A stretch of 64,000 nt of DNA from CAINVV01 sp964506325 (GCA_964506325.1 CAZDLO010000003.1:30012-94011), one strand, 5' to 3'. Shown: positions 18,529 to 27,796, counted from the stretch's first letter. A program made the numbers and translations. Notes: generated by a model not told the origin, from the letters alone.

Positions 18529-19508
18529 AATTTTTGGTAATAAGCTGGATCATGGTACTGATAATTTCCACCGCCTTTGCACAGGATAAGCTAACCATGG
18601 TTGTTGCCATGGATGGATCCGGGGATTTTGTGTCAATACAGAAAGCCATCGATGCATCCAAGGCATTCCCCGACAAAAGGGTCACCATATTTGTCAGGAA
18701 TGGGATATACAGGGAGAAACTTGTGGTTCCTTCCTGCAATGCCAGGCTTTCACTGGTTGGCGAAAGTCCGGAAAAAACAGTGGTAACTTTCGATGACTAT
18801 TTTGATAAAATTAACAGGGGCAGGAACAGTACTTTTTTCACCTATACTTTACTGGTTCAGGCCAATGATTTCAGGATGGAAAACATAACAGTTGAGAATA
18901 CTGCCGGTCCGGTTGGTCAGGCCGTGGCATTGCACGTGGAAGGCGACCGGTCTGTAATTGTCAATTGCCGGATACTTGGCAACCAGGATACTTTGTATGC
19001 TGCCGGACGGTTCAGTCGACAGTATTTCCTGAATTGTACGGTTGAGGGAACCACGGATTTCATTTTTGGGGAAGCGACTGTTCTGTTTGAAAGTTGTACG
19101 ATTGTCTGTAAAAGTGATTCCTACCTTACTGCAGCAAGTACGCCGGAAGGAAAACCATTCGGGTTTGTATTCGTGAATTGCAGGATTACCGGTTTGGAAA
19201 ATGTGAAGAAGGTGTACCTGGGTCGCCCATGGAGGAATTTTGCCAAAGTGGCCTACCTGAATTGCGAAATGGGATCCTTTATTTGCAAGGAGGGCTGGCA
19301 CAACTGGTCGAAGCCTGATAGTGAGAAGAGTGCTTTTTTCGGTGAGTATGGAAATACCGGCGCCGGGGCTGAAACAGCAGGAAGGGTACCATGGGCGCAT
19401 CAACTTAGCAGGGAAGAAGCATCAGGATATATGAAGGAAAATATTTTTGCCCCAATAGGCTGGGAGGTTCCGCCAGGTGAAGAATGGTACGATTATATTT
19501 CAAATTAA
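18525..19508 (+). CDS. CE8 pectin methylesterase
   Basis: A 327-residue secreted right-handed beta-helix protein with signal peptide MKFLVISWIMVLIISTAFAQ. All CE8 signatures are present: GIYREK, GNQDTL (Q154, D155), the DFIFG box (D178) and LGRPW (R234). It removes methyl esters from homogalacturonan, which exposes the free galacturonate needed by the PL10 lyase and the GH28 hydrolase of this locus. The length is normal for the bacterial family. Its ATG lies inside the stop of the preceding fusion gene (ATGA overlap), and the GH43 gene follows after 10 bases. Confidence 0.93.
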   Translation: MKFLVISWIMVLIISTAFAQDKLTMVVAMDGSGDFVSIQKAIDASKAFPDKRVTIFVRNGIYREKLVVPSCNARLSLVGESPEKTVVTFDDYFDKINRGRNSTFFTYTLLVQANDFRMENITVENTAGPVGQAVALHVEGDRSVIVNCRILGNQDTLYAAGRFSRQYFLNCTVEGTTDFIFGEATVLFESCTIVCKSDSYLTAASTPEGKPFGFVFVNCRITGLENVKKVYLGRPWRNFAKVAYLNCEMGSFICKEGWHNWSKPDSEKSAFFGEYGNTGAGAETAGRVPWAHQLSREEASGYMKENIFAPIGWEVPPGEEWYDYISN

Positions 19509-19518
19509 ATAATTCATT

Positions 19519-21150
19519 ATGAATAAGATACCTGGAATTATTTTGACTTTTGTATGGTTTTTTCAACTGCCCTCCGCTGTTGTTGCACAGCAGACTGACA
19601 GGATTTCAAAAGTCTGGGTGGCTGATAAAGGAGACGGCACTTACAGGAATCCTGTCTTGTATGCCGACTACTCTGACCCGGATGCCATCCGGGTAAATGA
19701 TGATTATTACATGGTCGCCTCCTCCTTCAACTGTATTCCCGGACTTCCAATTTTGCATTCCCGCGACCTTGTGAACTGGGAACTGATCAGTTATGCCCTT
19801 TCCAGGCAGCCGCCTTTCGACGTGTTCGACAAGGCACAGCATGGGAATGGGGTATGGGCACCTTGTATTCGCTATCACAAGAGTGAATTTTACATCTACT
19901 ATCCTGATCCTGATTATGGCATTTACCTGGTAAAATCGGGTTCGCCCGCCGGGCCATGGTCTGAGCCTCTGCTTGTGCAGCCGGGCAAAGGGCTCATCGA
20001 TCCTTCCCCCTTGTGGGACGATGATGGCAGGGCTTATATGGTTTATGCCCTGGCGGGAAGCCGCGCCGGAGTAAAAAGCGTTGTAATGGTGAGCAGGATG
20101 AACAGCGAAGGGACGAAACTTACCGGGAATAGTGTAATGGTTTTTGACGGGCACAAGGATAATCCGACGGTGGAAGGACCAAAATTCTACAAACGTAACG
20201 GCTATTACTACATTTTCGCTCCGGCTGGCGGCGTTTCAACCGGCTGGCAGCTTGTACTCCGGTCGCGCGAGGTTTTCGGCCCTTATGAATCAAAAATTGT
20301 CATGGAGCAGGGAAAGACGGATATCAACGGTCCGCACCAGGGTGCCTGGGTGGATACAAAAAGCGGGGAGGACTGGTTTCTAAATTTCCAGGACCTTGGA
20401 GCTTATGGCAGGGTGGTACACCTCAACCCGATGAAATGGATCAACGGCTGGCCGGTAATCGGGACAGATGAGGACGGAGACGGAAAGGGCAATCCCGTGC
20501 GAAACTATAGAAAACCGAATGTTGGAAAGGGTTACCCGGTGAAAACCCCTCCGGAGAGCGATGAATTCAATAGGGCAGAATTGGGACTGCAGTGGCAATG
20601 GCACGCCAATTACCAGGCTTGCTGGGGCTATCCGACAGGAAACCTGGGTTTCTTCAGGTTGAACTGCATGCCGAGGCCGCTGGATGCAACCAGCCTCTGG
20701 GATATACCAAACCTGTTGTTGCAAAAATTTCCCGCACCAGAGTTTACAGCTACAGCCAGGCTTACATTTGATGCCCGTTTTGATGGGGAAGAAGCAGGGC
20801 TGGTGGTAATGGGACTGGATTACGGAGCAATCTCGCTCATTAGGAACAATGGAAAACCGGAGATAAGATCCACCTATTGCTCACAGGCCGATAAGACAGG
20901 AAAGGAAGAGGTCGTTGACCAGCTATCTTATGATTCCGGCACAATCTATTTCAGGGTCAGGGTTGAAACTGGGGCGGCATGTTCTTTCAGCTACAGCCTG
21001 GATGGAAATTCTTTCACAGCCTTTGGGAAACCATTCAAGGCTAAGCCTGGCAAATGGATTGGGGCAAAGATTGGTTTCTATGCTTTGCGCAATGGAATTA
21101 TCAACGATGCCGGATCCGCTGATATTGATTGGTTTCGGATTGAAAAATAG
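19519..21150 (+). CDS. GH43 glycosidase with C-terminal beta-sandwich
   Basis: A 543-residue protein with a signal peptide (MNKIPGIILTFVWFFQLPSA, then VVAQQ). Residues about 40-330 form a five-bladed GH43 propeller with the three expected carboxylates: D53 in YADYSDPDAIR, D161 in IDPSPLWDDDG and E219 in VEGPKFYKRNGYYY. Residues about 350-540 form a concanavalin-like beta-sandwich as in GH43 beta-xylosidases (DEFNRAELGLQWQWHANY). The usual activities are arabinofuranosidase, xylosidase or exo-galactanase. In a pectin locus, removal of arabinose or xylose sidechains is the reasonable guess; the exact sugar cannot be read from the sequence. Confidence 0.88.
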   Translation: MNKIPGIILTFVWFFQLPSAVVAQQTDRISKVWVADKGDGTYRNPVLYADYSDPDAIRVNDDYYMVASSFNCIPGLPILHSRDLVNWELISYALSRQPPFDVFDKAQHGNGVWAPCIRYHKSEFYIYYPDPDYGIYLVKSGSPAGPWSEPLLVQPGKGLIDPSPLWDDDGRAYMVYALAGSRAGVKSVVMVSRMNSEGTKLTGNSVMVFDGHKDNPTVEGPKFYKRNGYYYIFAPAGGVSTGWQLVLRSREVFGPYESKIVMEQGKTDINGPHQGAWVDTKSGEDWFLNFQDLGAYGRVVHLNPMKWINGWPVIGTDEDGDGKGNPVRNYRKPNVGKGYPVKTPPESDEFNRAELGLQWQWHANYQACWGYPTGNLGFFRLNCMPRPLDATSLWDIPNLLLQKFPAPEFTATARLTFDARFDGEEAGLVVMGLDYGAISLIRNNGKPEIRSTYCSQADKTGKEEVVDQLSYDSGTIYFRVRVETGAACSFSYSLDGNSFTAFGKPFKAKPGKWIGAKIGFYALRNGIINDAGSADIDWFRIEK

Positions 21151-21198
21151 ATTTGATTGGAATTTATGTTCCTGTAATACAATGATATATATAAAGAT

Positions 21199-22890
21199 AT
21201 GAATTTACTGAAATCGTTCCTGTTGCTGCCGGGTTTTGTTGTCCTTTCATCACTGGCTGACGCTCAGAATGTACCCCAAACAATGTCAGATGATGTATTG
21301 TACCAGGGTATTGAATTTGAAATGCCTAAAGTGAAGGAGCCAGTCATTCCTTCCAATACAGTCTCGATAGTTGATTTTGGGGCTGTTGGGGACGGTCAGA
21401 CGCTTTGTTCGGAGGCGTTTGGTAAAGCCATCGATGCCTTAGCAAGTCGTGGCGGAGGTCGCGTAGTTGTTCCCCGCGGGACCTGGCTTACCGGGCCTGT
21501 CACCCTGAAAAGCAACATTGAATTGTACACCGAATCGGGAGCCCTGGTACTTTTCAGTCCGGACAAAAACCTGTATCCATTGGTTGAAACTAATTTTGAA
21601 GGATTCAATACATTCCGTTGCATCTCTCCATTGAATGGAAAAAACCTCGAAAATATTGCGATTAGGGGAAAAGGAATTTTTGATGGCTCCGGCGACGCAT
21701 GGAGGGCGGTAAAGAAGGAGAAGCTGACCGAATCTCAATGGAAGAAGCTGTTGGCTTCGGGGGGCGAAGTGAGTGATAATGGTAAGACTTGGTATCCCTC
21801 TGCCCAGTTCAGGGCAGGAGAAAAGATGGCAGATATGAATGTTCCGCGGCAGCTGCGAACCAGGGAGGAGTTTGAAGGGATACGTGATTTTCTGCGGCCG
21901 GTTATGGTGAGCCTGGTGTCCTGTAAAAAGGTACTGATTGATGGACCGACCTTCCAGAATTCACCTGCCTGGTGTATTCACCCTTTGCTATGTGAAGATC
22001 TGATTGTTAGGAATACAACGGTTAAAAATCCGTGGTATTCACAGAACGGCGACGGACTTGATATTGAATCCTGTAAAAACAGCGTAGTTTATGATTCGAA
22101 TTTTGACGTGGGGGATGATGCTATCTGCATAAAATCAGGAAAGGACAAGGAAGGCCGCGACCGGGGAGTACCTACAGAAAACCTGATCATAAAAAACTGT
22201 ATTGTCTACCATGGACATGGAGGAGTCACTGTAGGCAGTGAAATGTCCGGAGGAGTGCGTAATATGCACGTTTCCAACTGTACCTTCATCGGGACGGATG
22301 TCGGTTTGCGTTTCAAGAGCAACCGCGGCAGGGGAGGAGTGGTTGAGAATATTTATATCAACTCCATAGAAATGATCAGTATTCCCTCCCAGGCTATATC
22401 CTTCAACCTTTTTTACAGCGGAAAATCCGTCGCTGAAGATATGGAAGAGGGTTCCTCCGGCCAGGCTCCCAAACTATTGGCTGTTACTGAAGAGACGCCC
22501 CAGTTCAGGAATATTTTTATCCGGAACGTGAATTGCAAAGGATCTTTCCAGGGTATTTTCCTGCAGGGATTGCCTGAACTTAACCTGGAAAATGTCCTGT
22601 TGGAGAATATCAGTATGGAAGCGGAATGGGGGTTGATTTGCAGTGATGCCTCAGGGATTATGCTAAAGAATATTTCGTTGAAAACCAAGAAGATGCCTGT
22701 TGTGGATATCAGGAACTGCAAGTCTGTCACATTGGATCGGTTAACCACTTCATCCGGGGAATCAACAATAATCCGTTTGACAGGTTCGAGAACTGAAAAT
22801 GTGATCCTTAAAAATTCGGGGATTACCAGAGACGGGAAAAGAGTTGTTGTTGGGAAAGAAGTACCTGCCGGGGCGGTTAAAGTAGAATAA
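21199..22890 (+). CDS. GH28 polygalacturonase
   Basis: A 563-residue exported beta-helix protein. It contains the GH28 signatures NGDGLD (D285, D288), VGDDAI (D306, D307), GHGG (H340) and RFKSNRGRGG. It hydrolyses alpha-1,4 galacturonan, probably in exo mode on oligogalacturonides, given its long N-terminal region and its place beside periplasmic-type enzymes (inference). It is the last enzyme of the plus-strand series. Its stop is only 5 bases from the stop of the convergent LacI-type gene, and no hairpin is visible between them. Confidence 0.92.
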   Translation: MNLLKSFLLLPGFVVLSSLADAQNVPQTMSDDVLYQGIEFEMPKVKEPVIPSNTVSIVDFGAVGDGQTLCSEAFGKAIDALASRGGGRVVVPRGTWLTGPVTLKSNIELYTESGALVLFSPDKNLYPLVETNFEGFNTFRCISPLNGKNLENIAIRGKGIFDGSGDAWRAVKKEKLTESQWKKLLASGGEVSDNGKTWYPSAQFRAGEKMADMNVPRQLRTREEFEGIRDFLRPVMVSLVSCKKVLIDGPTFQNSPAWCIHPLLCEDLIVRNTTVKNPWYSQNGDGLDIESCKNSVVYDSNFDVGDDAICIKSGKDKEGRDRGVPTENLIIKNCIVYHGHGGVTVGSEMSGGVRNMHVSNCTFIGTDVGLRFKSNRGRGGVVENIYINSIEMISIPSQAISFNLFYSGKSVAEDMEEGSSGQAPKLLAVTEETPQFRNIFIRNVNCKGSFQGIFLQGLPELNLENVLLENISMEAEWGLICSDASGIMLKNISLKTKKMPVVDIRNCKSVTLDRLTTSSGESTIIRLTGSRTENVILKNSGITRDGKRVVVGKEVPAGAVKVE

Positions 22891-22895
22891 CCGGG

Positions 22896-23921
22896 TTACT
22901 GCTTTATCCGCAGAGACGATTCCCTGATAATTAATTCGGTAGGAAGCACAAGGGTCTGAAACGTTTTATCCTTGTTCTCAATCTGTCTGAGAATCAGCTC
23001 AGCAGCTTTTTGTCCCATTAAAAATCCAGGCTGGGCAATAGTTGAGATTGAAGGGGAAACCACTCTTGAAAAGGGTTCATTGCTAAAGCCTACTATCCCA
23101 ACCTCTTCGGGGATCCTTACCCCCTTGTCACGCAGGTAAATCATGGAGGTCAGCGCTGTGGTATCATTGCCACAAAAGATTGCATCAGGAGGAAATGGCA
23201 GGCTCATAAGTTGTCTGACGGCATTTACCCCATCTTCAGAAGTGAGCGAGTTGGTAATCACCAAAGTTTCATCGTAGGTGATTCTATTTTTTTCCAGTGC
23301 GTCCCTGTATCCTTTTTTGCGGTCGATATAGGTTTGCAGGTTTTGTGGACCTGCCATATGTCCAATACGATTGTAACCCTGGTCGACCAGGTGTTGGGTA
23401 ACCCGAAAGGCGCCCATGTAATCATCCACAACAATCTTGTCTGTTTCAATTTCGGCTACTGCACGGTCAAAGAAAACCAGGGGTATATTCTTTTTACGAA
23501 AAATTTTCAGGTGTTCGTAATTGGTTGGCTGCATCGCTATGGATATTATCAATCCGTCAACCCTGTTGGAAAACATAGACTGAACAATGGATATCTCCTT
23601 GTTTGCCAAGTCATTGGATTGCGATATTACGACTGTATAACCGGCCTTGAAGGCCACATCTTCCACTCCGCTGATTACTGCAGAAAAGAAATATCGGTTG
23701 ATTAGCGGTACCACTATTCCAATGGTATTGGACTTTTTATTTCTCAGGTTGGAGGCAAGAGTGTTGGGCCTGTACCCCATTGCATCAGCAATAAGCTTAA
23801 TCTTTTCCTTCGTTTTCTGGCTGATCCGCGGATTATCCTGCAGTGCCCTGGAAACTGTGGAGGCCGAGATTTTTAATTCTCTGGCTATGTCATGAATGGT
23901 TGGTTCTGATTTTCGATGCAT
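22896..23921 (-). CDS. LacI-family transcriptional regulator
   Basis: The start at 23921 (MHRKSEPTIHDIARELKISA) places the HTH at the very N-terminus as is normal for LacI proteins; an ATG at 23942 adds seven residues. The HTH includes ASTVSRALQDNPRIS and the hinge GYRPNTLASNLR. The rest is a periplasmic-binding-protein-like sensor domain (TIGIVVPLINRYFFSAVISG through IIRESSLRIKQ). It is transcribed divergently from kduI, and a perfect palindrome lies between the two genes. The likely role is repression of the kdu/kdg genes, relieved by a pectin breakdown intermediate such as KDG. The ligand is inferred from context, not from residues. Confidence 0.9.
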   Translation of the reverse strand: MHRKSEPTIHDIARELKISASTVSRALQDNPRISQKTKEKIKLIADAMGYRPNTLASNLRNKKSNTIGIVVPLINRYFFSAVISGVEDVAFKAGYTVVISQSNDLANKEISIVQSMFSNRVDGLIISIAMQPTNYEHLKIFRKKNIPLVFFDRAVAEIETDKIVVDDYMGAFRVTQHLVDQGYNRIGHMAGPQNLQTYIDRKKGYRDALEKNRITYDETLVITNSLTSEDGVNAVRQLMSLPFPPDAIFCGNDTTALTSMIYLRDKGVRIPEEVGIVGFSNEPFSRVVSPSISTIAQPGFLMGQKAAELILRQIENKDKTFQTLVLPTELIIRESSLRIKQ

Positions 23922-23990
23922 GATTAAAGCGTTGCGAAGCACAAAGATGTAAATAAATATATTTTTTACAGCAAAATTATAGAATTATTA

Positions 23991-24004
23991 TGCAATCGAT
24001 TGCA
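23991..24004. promoter_or_regulatory. Probable LacI-type operator palindrome
   Basis: TGCAATCGATTGCA is a perfect 14-base palindrome with a central CG, the classic form of a LacI/GalR-family site. It lies in the gap between the LacI-type gene and kduI and overlaps the candidate -33 element of the kduI promoter. A repressor bound there would block that promoter. Confidence 0.75.
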
Positions 24005-24030
24005 CAATTGTTATAATCTAATTATATTTG
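23999..24030 (+). promoter_or_regulatory. Candidate kduI promoter (Bacteroidota type)
   Basis: ATTG at 23999-24002 and TATATTTG at 24023-24030 are separated by 20 bases. They match the Bacteroidota pattern TTTG-N19/20-TAnnTTTG with one mismatch. The 5' end overlaps the palindromic operator. The transcript leader would be about 120 bases. A second -7-like element, TAGTTTTG at 24130-24137, sits closer to the kduI start but lacks a -33 partner. Confidence 0.55.
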
Positions 24031-24156
24031 CATGAGAGTTAATGCTGAAATTGTCAAAGGCCGGCAGGCGGCATTTATCCTCAGCTTCTTTGGCAAGAAC
24101 TTGTAGCGTGCGAATTCAGTCATATTTATTAGTTTTGAATATCTAACAACTTAATC

Positions 24157-24999
24157 ATGGCAATTCATTTTGAAGAACGTTTCGCCTCCCATCCGTCTGA
24201 TGTAAAAAATTATGACACAAAACAACTCAGGGAGCATTTTCTGATTGAAAAAGTGATGGAAGCAGACAGGGTCAACCTGGTTTATTCTCATTTCGACCGG
24301 TATATTGCCGGTGGGGCAGTACCGGTAAACGGGCCACTTGAACTTACTTCAATTGAACCACTTAAATCACAGTTTTTTTGTTCGCGCAGGGAACTTGGCA
24401 TCATCAATGTCGGTGGCAAGGGCCGGGTTAGTGTGGACGGGAAAATATTTGTCCTGGATTTTAAAGAAGCCTTGTATATTGGGAAAGGTGCTGAAGAAAT
24501 AATTTTTACTTCCGACAATCAGGCTCATCCATCCCGGTTCTACCTGAATTCCACACCTGCTCACAAAGAGTTCCCTACCAGGCATATTACCCTCAGGGAT
24601 GCCAATGTTCTCCAAATGGGATCGCCTCAAACATCCAACGAAAGACAAATCAATCAGCTTCTTATTAGCAAAGTCATCGAAACCTGCCAGCTACAGATGG
24701 GAATGACTGAATTGCGTCCGGGCAGCGTCTGGAATACCATGCCGGCCCATACGCACAGCAGGAGGATGGAAGTGTATTTCTATTTTAATGTACCCGACGG
24801 ACAGGCGGTATGCCATTTTATGGGTCAGCCCCAGGAAACAAGGCATCTCTGGATGAGCAACGAACAGGCGGTTATTTCACCAGACTGGTCTATCCACTCG
24901 GCTGCCGGTACTAGTAACTACATCTTTATATGGGGAATGGCCGGGGAAAACCTGGATTATAGTGATATGGATGTTGTTCAGCCAAATCAGCTCAGGTAG
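24157..24999 (+). CDS. kduI: 5-dehydro-4-deoxy-D-glucuronate isomerase KduI
   Basis: A 280-residue cytosolic protein of the normal KduI length. The metal-binding set of the bicupin family is visible: H198 and H200 in AHTHSRR, E205 in RRMEVYF and H247 in WSIHSAAG. It converts 5-keto-4-deoxyuronate (DKI) to 2,5-diketo-3-deoxygluconate, the step between opening of the unsaturated uronate ring and reduction by KduD. It begins a plus-strand run kduI-kduD-kdgK-eda. It is probably controlled by the adjacent LacI-type regulator through the palindrome about 150 bases upstream. Confidence 0.95.
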   Translation: MAIHFEERFASHPSDVKNYDTKQLREHFLIEKVMEADRVNLVYSHFDRYIAGGAVPVNGPLELTSIEPLKSQFFCSRRELGIINVGGKGRVSVDGKIFVLDFKEALYIGKGAEEIIFTSDNQAHPSRFYLNSTPAHKEFPTRHITLRDANVLQMGSPQTSNERQINQLLISKVIETCQLQMGMTELRPGSVWNTMPAHTHSRRMEVYFYFNVPDGQAVCHFMGQPQETRHLWMSNEQAVISPDWSIHSAAGTSNYIFIWGMAGENLDYSDMDVVQPNQLR

Positions 25000-25158
25000 A
25001 AAGCAGGATGCCGGTAGTTAAGTTCAATATATTTGGAATCTATTTGTAAATGACCTTGACTGTGAAAAGTTGTTGACCTAACGTTAGTTATAAGAATTAG
25101 TTTTGAAGCAGTTGAAGATTCCAGGTTTAAGTTGGTTTGCAAAGGAGTAGTTTTGTTT

Positions 25159-25176
25159 TTGATTAATACTAATCAA
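25159..25176. promoter_or_regulatory. Inverted repeat just upstream of kduD
   Basis: TTGATTAATACTAATCAA has perfect seven-base arms around a four-base centre and ends 15 bases before the kduD ATG. It follows a -7-like element TAGTTTTG at 25148-25155. It differs from the palindrome in front of kduI, so it may bind another regulator or act in the leader RNA. Confidence 0.35.
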
Positions 25177-25191
25177 GTAATTTGAATTGTT

Positions 25192-25992
25192 ATGAATGAA
25201 CTTTTTGATTTAACAGGGCAGGTCGCTCTGATTACCGGGGGAACTCATGGCATCGGAATGGCAATCGCCAAGGCCCTAGGTGCTGCCGGGGCGAAGATCT
25301 GTGTCAATGATTTGTCGGATGATAAACTTGCTGCCTGTAAGATCGAATATGCCTTGGCAGGCCTTGACGTTTTTACCCTTAATTTTGATGTTACCAGTGA
25401 AGAGGCTGTCGACAAGGGTATTTCTGCCATTGAGAAGGAAGTCGGACCGGTTGATATCCTGGTTAACAATGCCGGAATTATCAAGCGTATTCCAATTCTG
25501 AATATGGCTGTCAGCGACTTTAAACAAGTACTTGACATCGATTTGGTTGCCCCGCTTATTCTGGCCAAGCGAGTTGCACCTGGAATGATTTCACGCCGTT
25601 CAGGTAAAATTATAAACATGTGCTCCATGATGAGCGTATACGGCCGTAATTCTGTGTCTGCCTATGCGGCTGCCAAAGGGGGACTGAAGCTTCTGACCGC
25701 CAACATGTGCTGCGAATGGGCTAAATACAATATTCAGATTAACGGTATCGGACCCGGTTATATTGCCACTTCACAGACAGCAGATATCCGTTTGAATGGC
25801 CATCCCTTCAACGACCTGGTCATGACACGAACACCTGCCGGCCGGTGGGGAGAGCCCGAAGATGTTGGCAACGCAGCGCTTTTCCTGGCCTCCCGGGCAA
25901 GCAATTTTGTCAACGGCCATGTGCTATATGTGGATGGAGGAATTTTAGCTAATTTCGGTTACGTCAAGGGCGAAAATGAATTGCCTGAATAA
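25192..25992 (+). CDS. kduD: 2-dehydro-3-deoxy-D-gluconate 5-dehydrogenase KduD
   Basis: A 266-residue classical short-chain dehydrogenase. The dinucleotide-binding motif is GGTHGIG (16-22), followed by NNAG at 92-95. The catalytic set is S145, Y158 and K162 (SAYAAAKGG), and the C-terminus has the usual VNGHVLYVDGG. It reduces 2,5-diketo-3-deoxygluconate to 2-keto-3-deoxygluconate. Placement directly after kduI and before kdgK fixes the role among the many similar dehydrogenases. The 192-base gap before it contains -7-like elements and an inverted repeat, so it may have its own promoter. Confidence 0.93.
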   Translation: MNELFDLTGQVALITGGTHGIGMAIAKALGAAGAKICVNDLSDDKLAACKIEYALAGLDVFTLNFDVTSEEAVDKGISAIEKEVGPVDILVNNAGIIKRIPILNMAVSDFKQVLDIDLVAPLILAKRVAPGMISRRSGKIINMCSMMSVYGRNSVSAYAAAKGGLKLLTANMCCEWAKYNIQINGIGPGYIATSQTADIRLNGHPFNDLVMTRTPAGRWGEPEDVGNAALFLASRASNFVNGHVLYVDGGILANFGYVKGENELPE

Positions 25993-26021
25993 GCGGATCC
26001 GCGCCTTCTTATTATTAAATA

Positions 26022-27065
26022 ATGCATTCAATGGAAAAAGTTATCACATTTGGAGAGGTGATGCTTCGGCTTGCAACCCCGGGGTTCGAGCGGTTCGGAC
26101 AATCCGGGAACCTCAGTGCAACATTCGGAGGCGGTGAGGCCAATGTTGCGGTATCCCTGGCAAATTTCGGAATACCTGTCCGGTTTATTACCAGGTTGCC
26201 CGGGAATGAAATCGCCGATGCCTGTATTCGTGAGTTGAGGGGTTTTGGTATTGACACCTCCCTGGTTGCCAGGGGAGGGAGCCGAATGGGGATCTATTTT
26301 CTTGAATCCGGTGCTGTTAGCAGGGCCAGTAAGGTAATTTATGATCGAGCCGGTTCGTCCATCGCTGAAATAAAAACTGGAATGATAGATTGGGACGAGG
26401 TGTTCAGGGGAGCAACCTGGTTTCACTGGACCGGCATAACTCCCGCCATTTCCCAGGGTGCTGCCGATGTGTGCCTGGAAGCTATTAAAGCCGCGAATCA
26501 GCGTGGCATTACCGTGTCAACCGATCTCAACTACCGAAAGAATCTCTGGAAATATGGAAGGGAAGCAACTGAAGTAATGCCCCTGCTCGCGGAAGGCTGC
26601 GATATTATCCTGGGTAACGAAGAAGATGCCGCTATGACCCTTAATATCCATCCTGACGGGGTGGATGTAAAGGCTGGTCACGTGGAGGCAGATGCATATT
26701 TGTCTGTGTCACAAAAAATCATGAAATCATTTCCCCGTTGTAAAAAAGTGATTACGACATTGCGGGGTTCGGTCAATGCCAACCATAACTCCTGGAGCGG
26801 AGTGCTGTATGACGGAAAGAAACTGTACAAGGCCCCAACCTACCAGATCACCCATATTGTTGACCGCGTCGGCGGAGGGGATTCATTTATGGGCGGGTTG
26901 ATTTACGGACTTATCACTTACGGCGATGATCTGCAGTCGGCCCTGGATTTCGCTGTAGCAGCTTCCTGCCTTAAGCACACCATTTATGGCGACTACAACA
27001 GGGTATCTGTTTCTGAGGTAGAAAAACTGATGGGAGGGGATTCCTCCGGAAGGGTTTCAAGATAA
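26022..27065 (+). CDS. kdgK: 2-keto-3-deoxygluconate kinase KdgK (PfkB family)
   Basis: A 347-residue PfkB-type sugar kinase. The N-terminus has the substrate-binding segment GEVMLRLATPG and the GGGEANVAVSLANFG motif. The C-terminus has the anion-hole and catalytic-base motif DRVGGGDSFMGG, with D287 as the base. It phosphorylates 2-keto-3-deoxygluconate to KDPG. Translation may start at 26022 or at the ATG at 26031 (MEKVITFGE), which matches the family start better. It lies 29 bases after kduD and 38 before eda. Confidence 0.93.
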   Translation: MHSMEKVITFGEVMLRLATPGFERFGQSGNLSATFGGGEANVAVSLANFGIPVRFITRLPGNEIADACIRELRGFGIDTSLVARGGSRMGIYFLESGAVSRASKVIYDRAGSSIAEIKTGMIDWDEVFRGATWFHWTGITPAISQGAADVCLEAIKAANQRGITVSTDLNYRKNLWKYGREATEVMPLLAEGCDIILGNEEDAAMTLNIHPDGVDVKAGHVEADAYLSVSQKIMKSFPRCKKVITTLRGSVNANHNSWSGVLYDGKKLYKAPTYQITHIVDRVGGGDSFMGGLIYGLITYGDDLQSALDFAVAASCLKHTIYGDYNRVSVSEVEKLMGGDSSGRVSR

Positions 27066-27103
27066 ACCAATAGTTTTGAATTTAACATTTTCAATATTTC
27101 ATC

Positions 27104-27778
27104 ATGGCTCGATTCAAAAGGTTGAATGTTCTGCAAACCCTGGTTGGAACTGGGATTGTTCCTCTTTATTATCACAAGGATGCCTCCGTTGTGAAGAATG
27201 TTGTCAGGGCCTGTTATGCCGGTGGCGCACGCGTTTTCGAGTTTACGAACCGGGGCGACTTTGCCCATGAGGTTTTTGCTGAAGTTAACAAATGGTGTGC
27301 TGCCGAATGCCCGGAGATGATCATGGGCGTGGGATCTGTCGTGGATTCGTCAACTGCGGCACTTTACATACAGCTTGGTGCCAATTTTATTGTTTCCCCA
27401 AGCCTCAACCCGGATATGGCAAAGGTATGCAACAGGAGAAAAATAGCATGGATGCCTGGCTGTGGAACCCTTTCCGAAATCAACCAGGCAGAAGAGCTTG
27501 GATGCGAGATAGTTAAGATTTTTCCAGGGAAAGAAGTCGGCGGTCCGGCCTTTGTGAAGGCTGTCCTTGCTCCCTGCCCCTGGACCAGCATCATGCCTTC
27601 GGGTGGAGTATCTCCGGACAGGGAGAACCTGACAGCATGGTTTAGCGCTGGAGTTGCCTGTGTTGGACTTGGATCACAACTTACTCCTCCGGAAGTTATT
27701 TCAAATGGTGATTATGGATATATCGAACAAAAGGTTAGGGAGGCGATTGAGATTGTAACAGAGTTGAGAGGCCGTTAG
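27104..27778 (+). CDS. eda: KDPG aldolase (Eda)
   Basis: A 224-residue class I aldolase with the Schiff-base lysine K138 in CEIVKIFPG, the phosphate-binding segment MPSGGVSP and the FEFTNRG segment near residue 46. It splits 2-keto-3-deoxy-6-phosphogluconate into pyruvate and glyceraldehyde 3-phosphate, the last step of the galacturonate route built here by KduI, KduD and KdgK. TAGTTTTGAA, a -7-like element, lies 24 bases before the start. A very strong bidirectional hairpin follows the stop. Confidence 0.95.
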   Translation: MARFKRLNVLQTLVGTGIVPLYYHKDASVVKNVVRACYAGGARVFEFTNRGDFAHEVFAEVNKWCAAECPEMIMGVGSVVDSSTAALYIQLGANFIVSPSLNPDMAKVCNRRKIAWMPGCGTLSEINQAEELGCEIVKIFPGKEVGGPAFVKAVLAPCPWTSIMPSGGVSPDRENLTAWFSAGVACVGLGSQLTPPEVISNGDYGYIEQKVREAIEIVTELRGR

Positions 27779-27796
27779 GTTTGATGCAACCACATT

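Noticed and set aside
23211..23705. 164-residue plus-strand frame opposite the LacI-type gene
   Set aside because: The LacI protein is complete on the minus strand; the opposite frame shows no recognisable feature.
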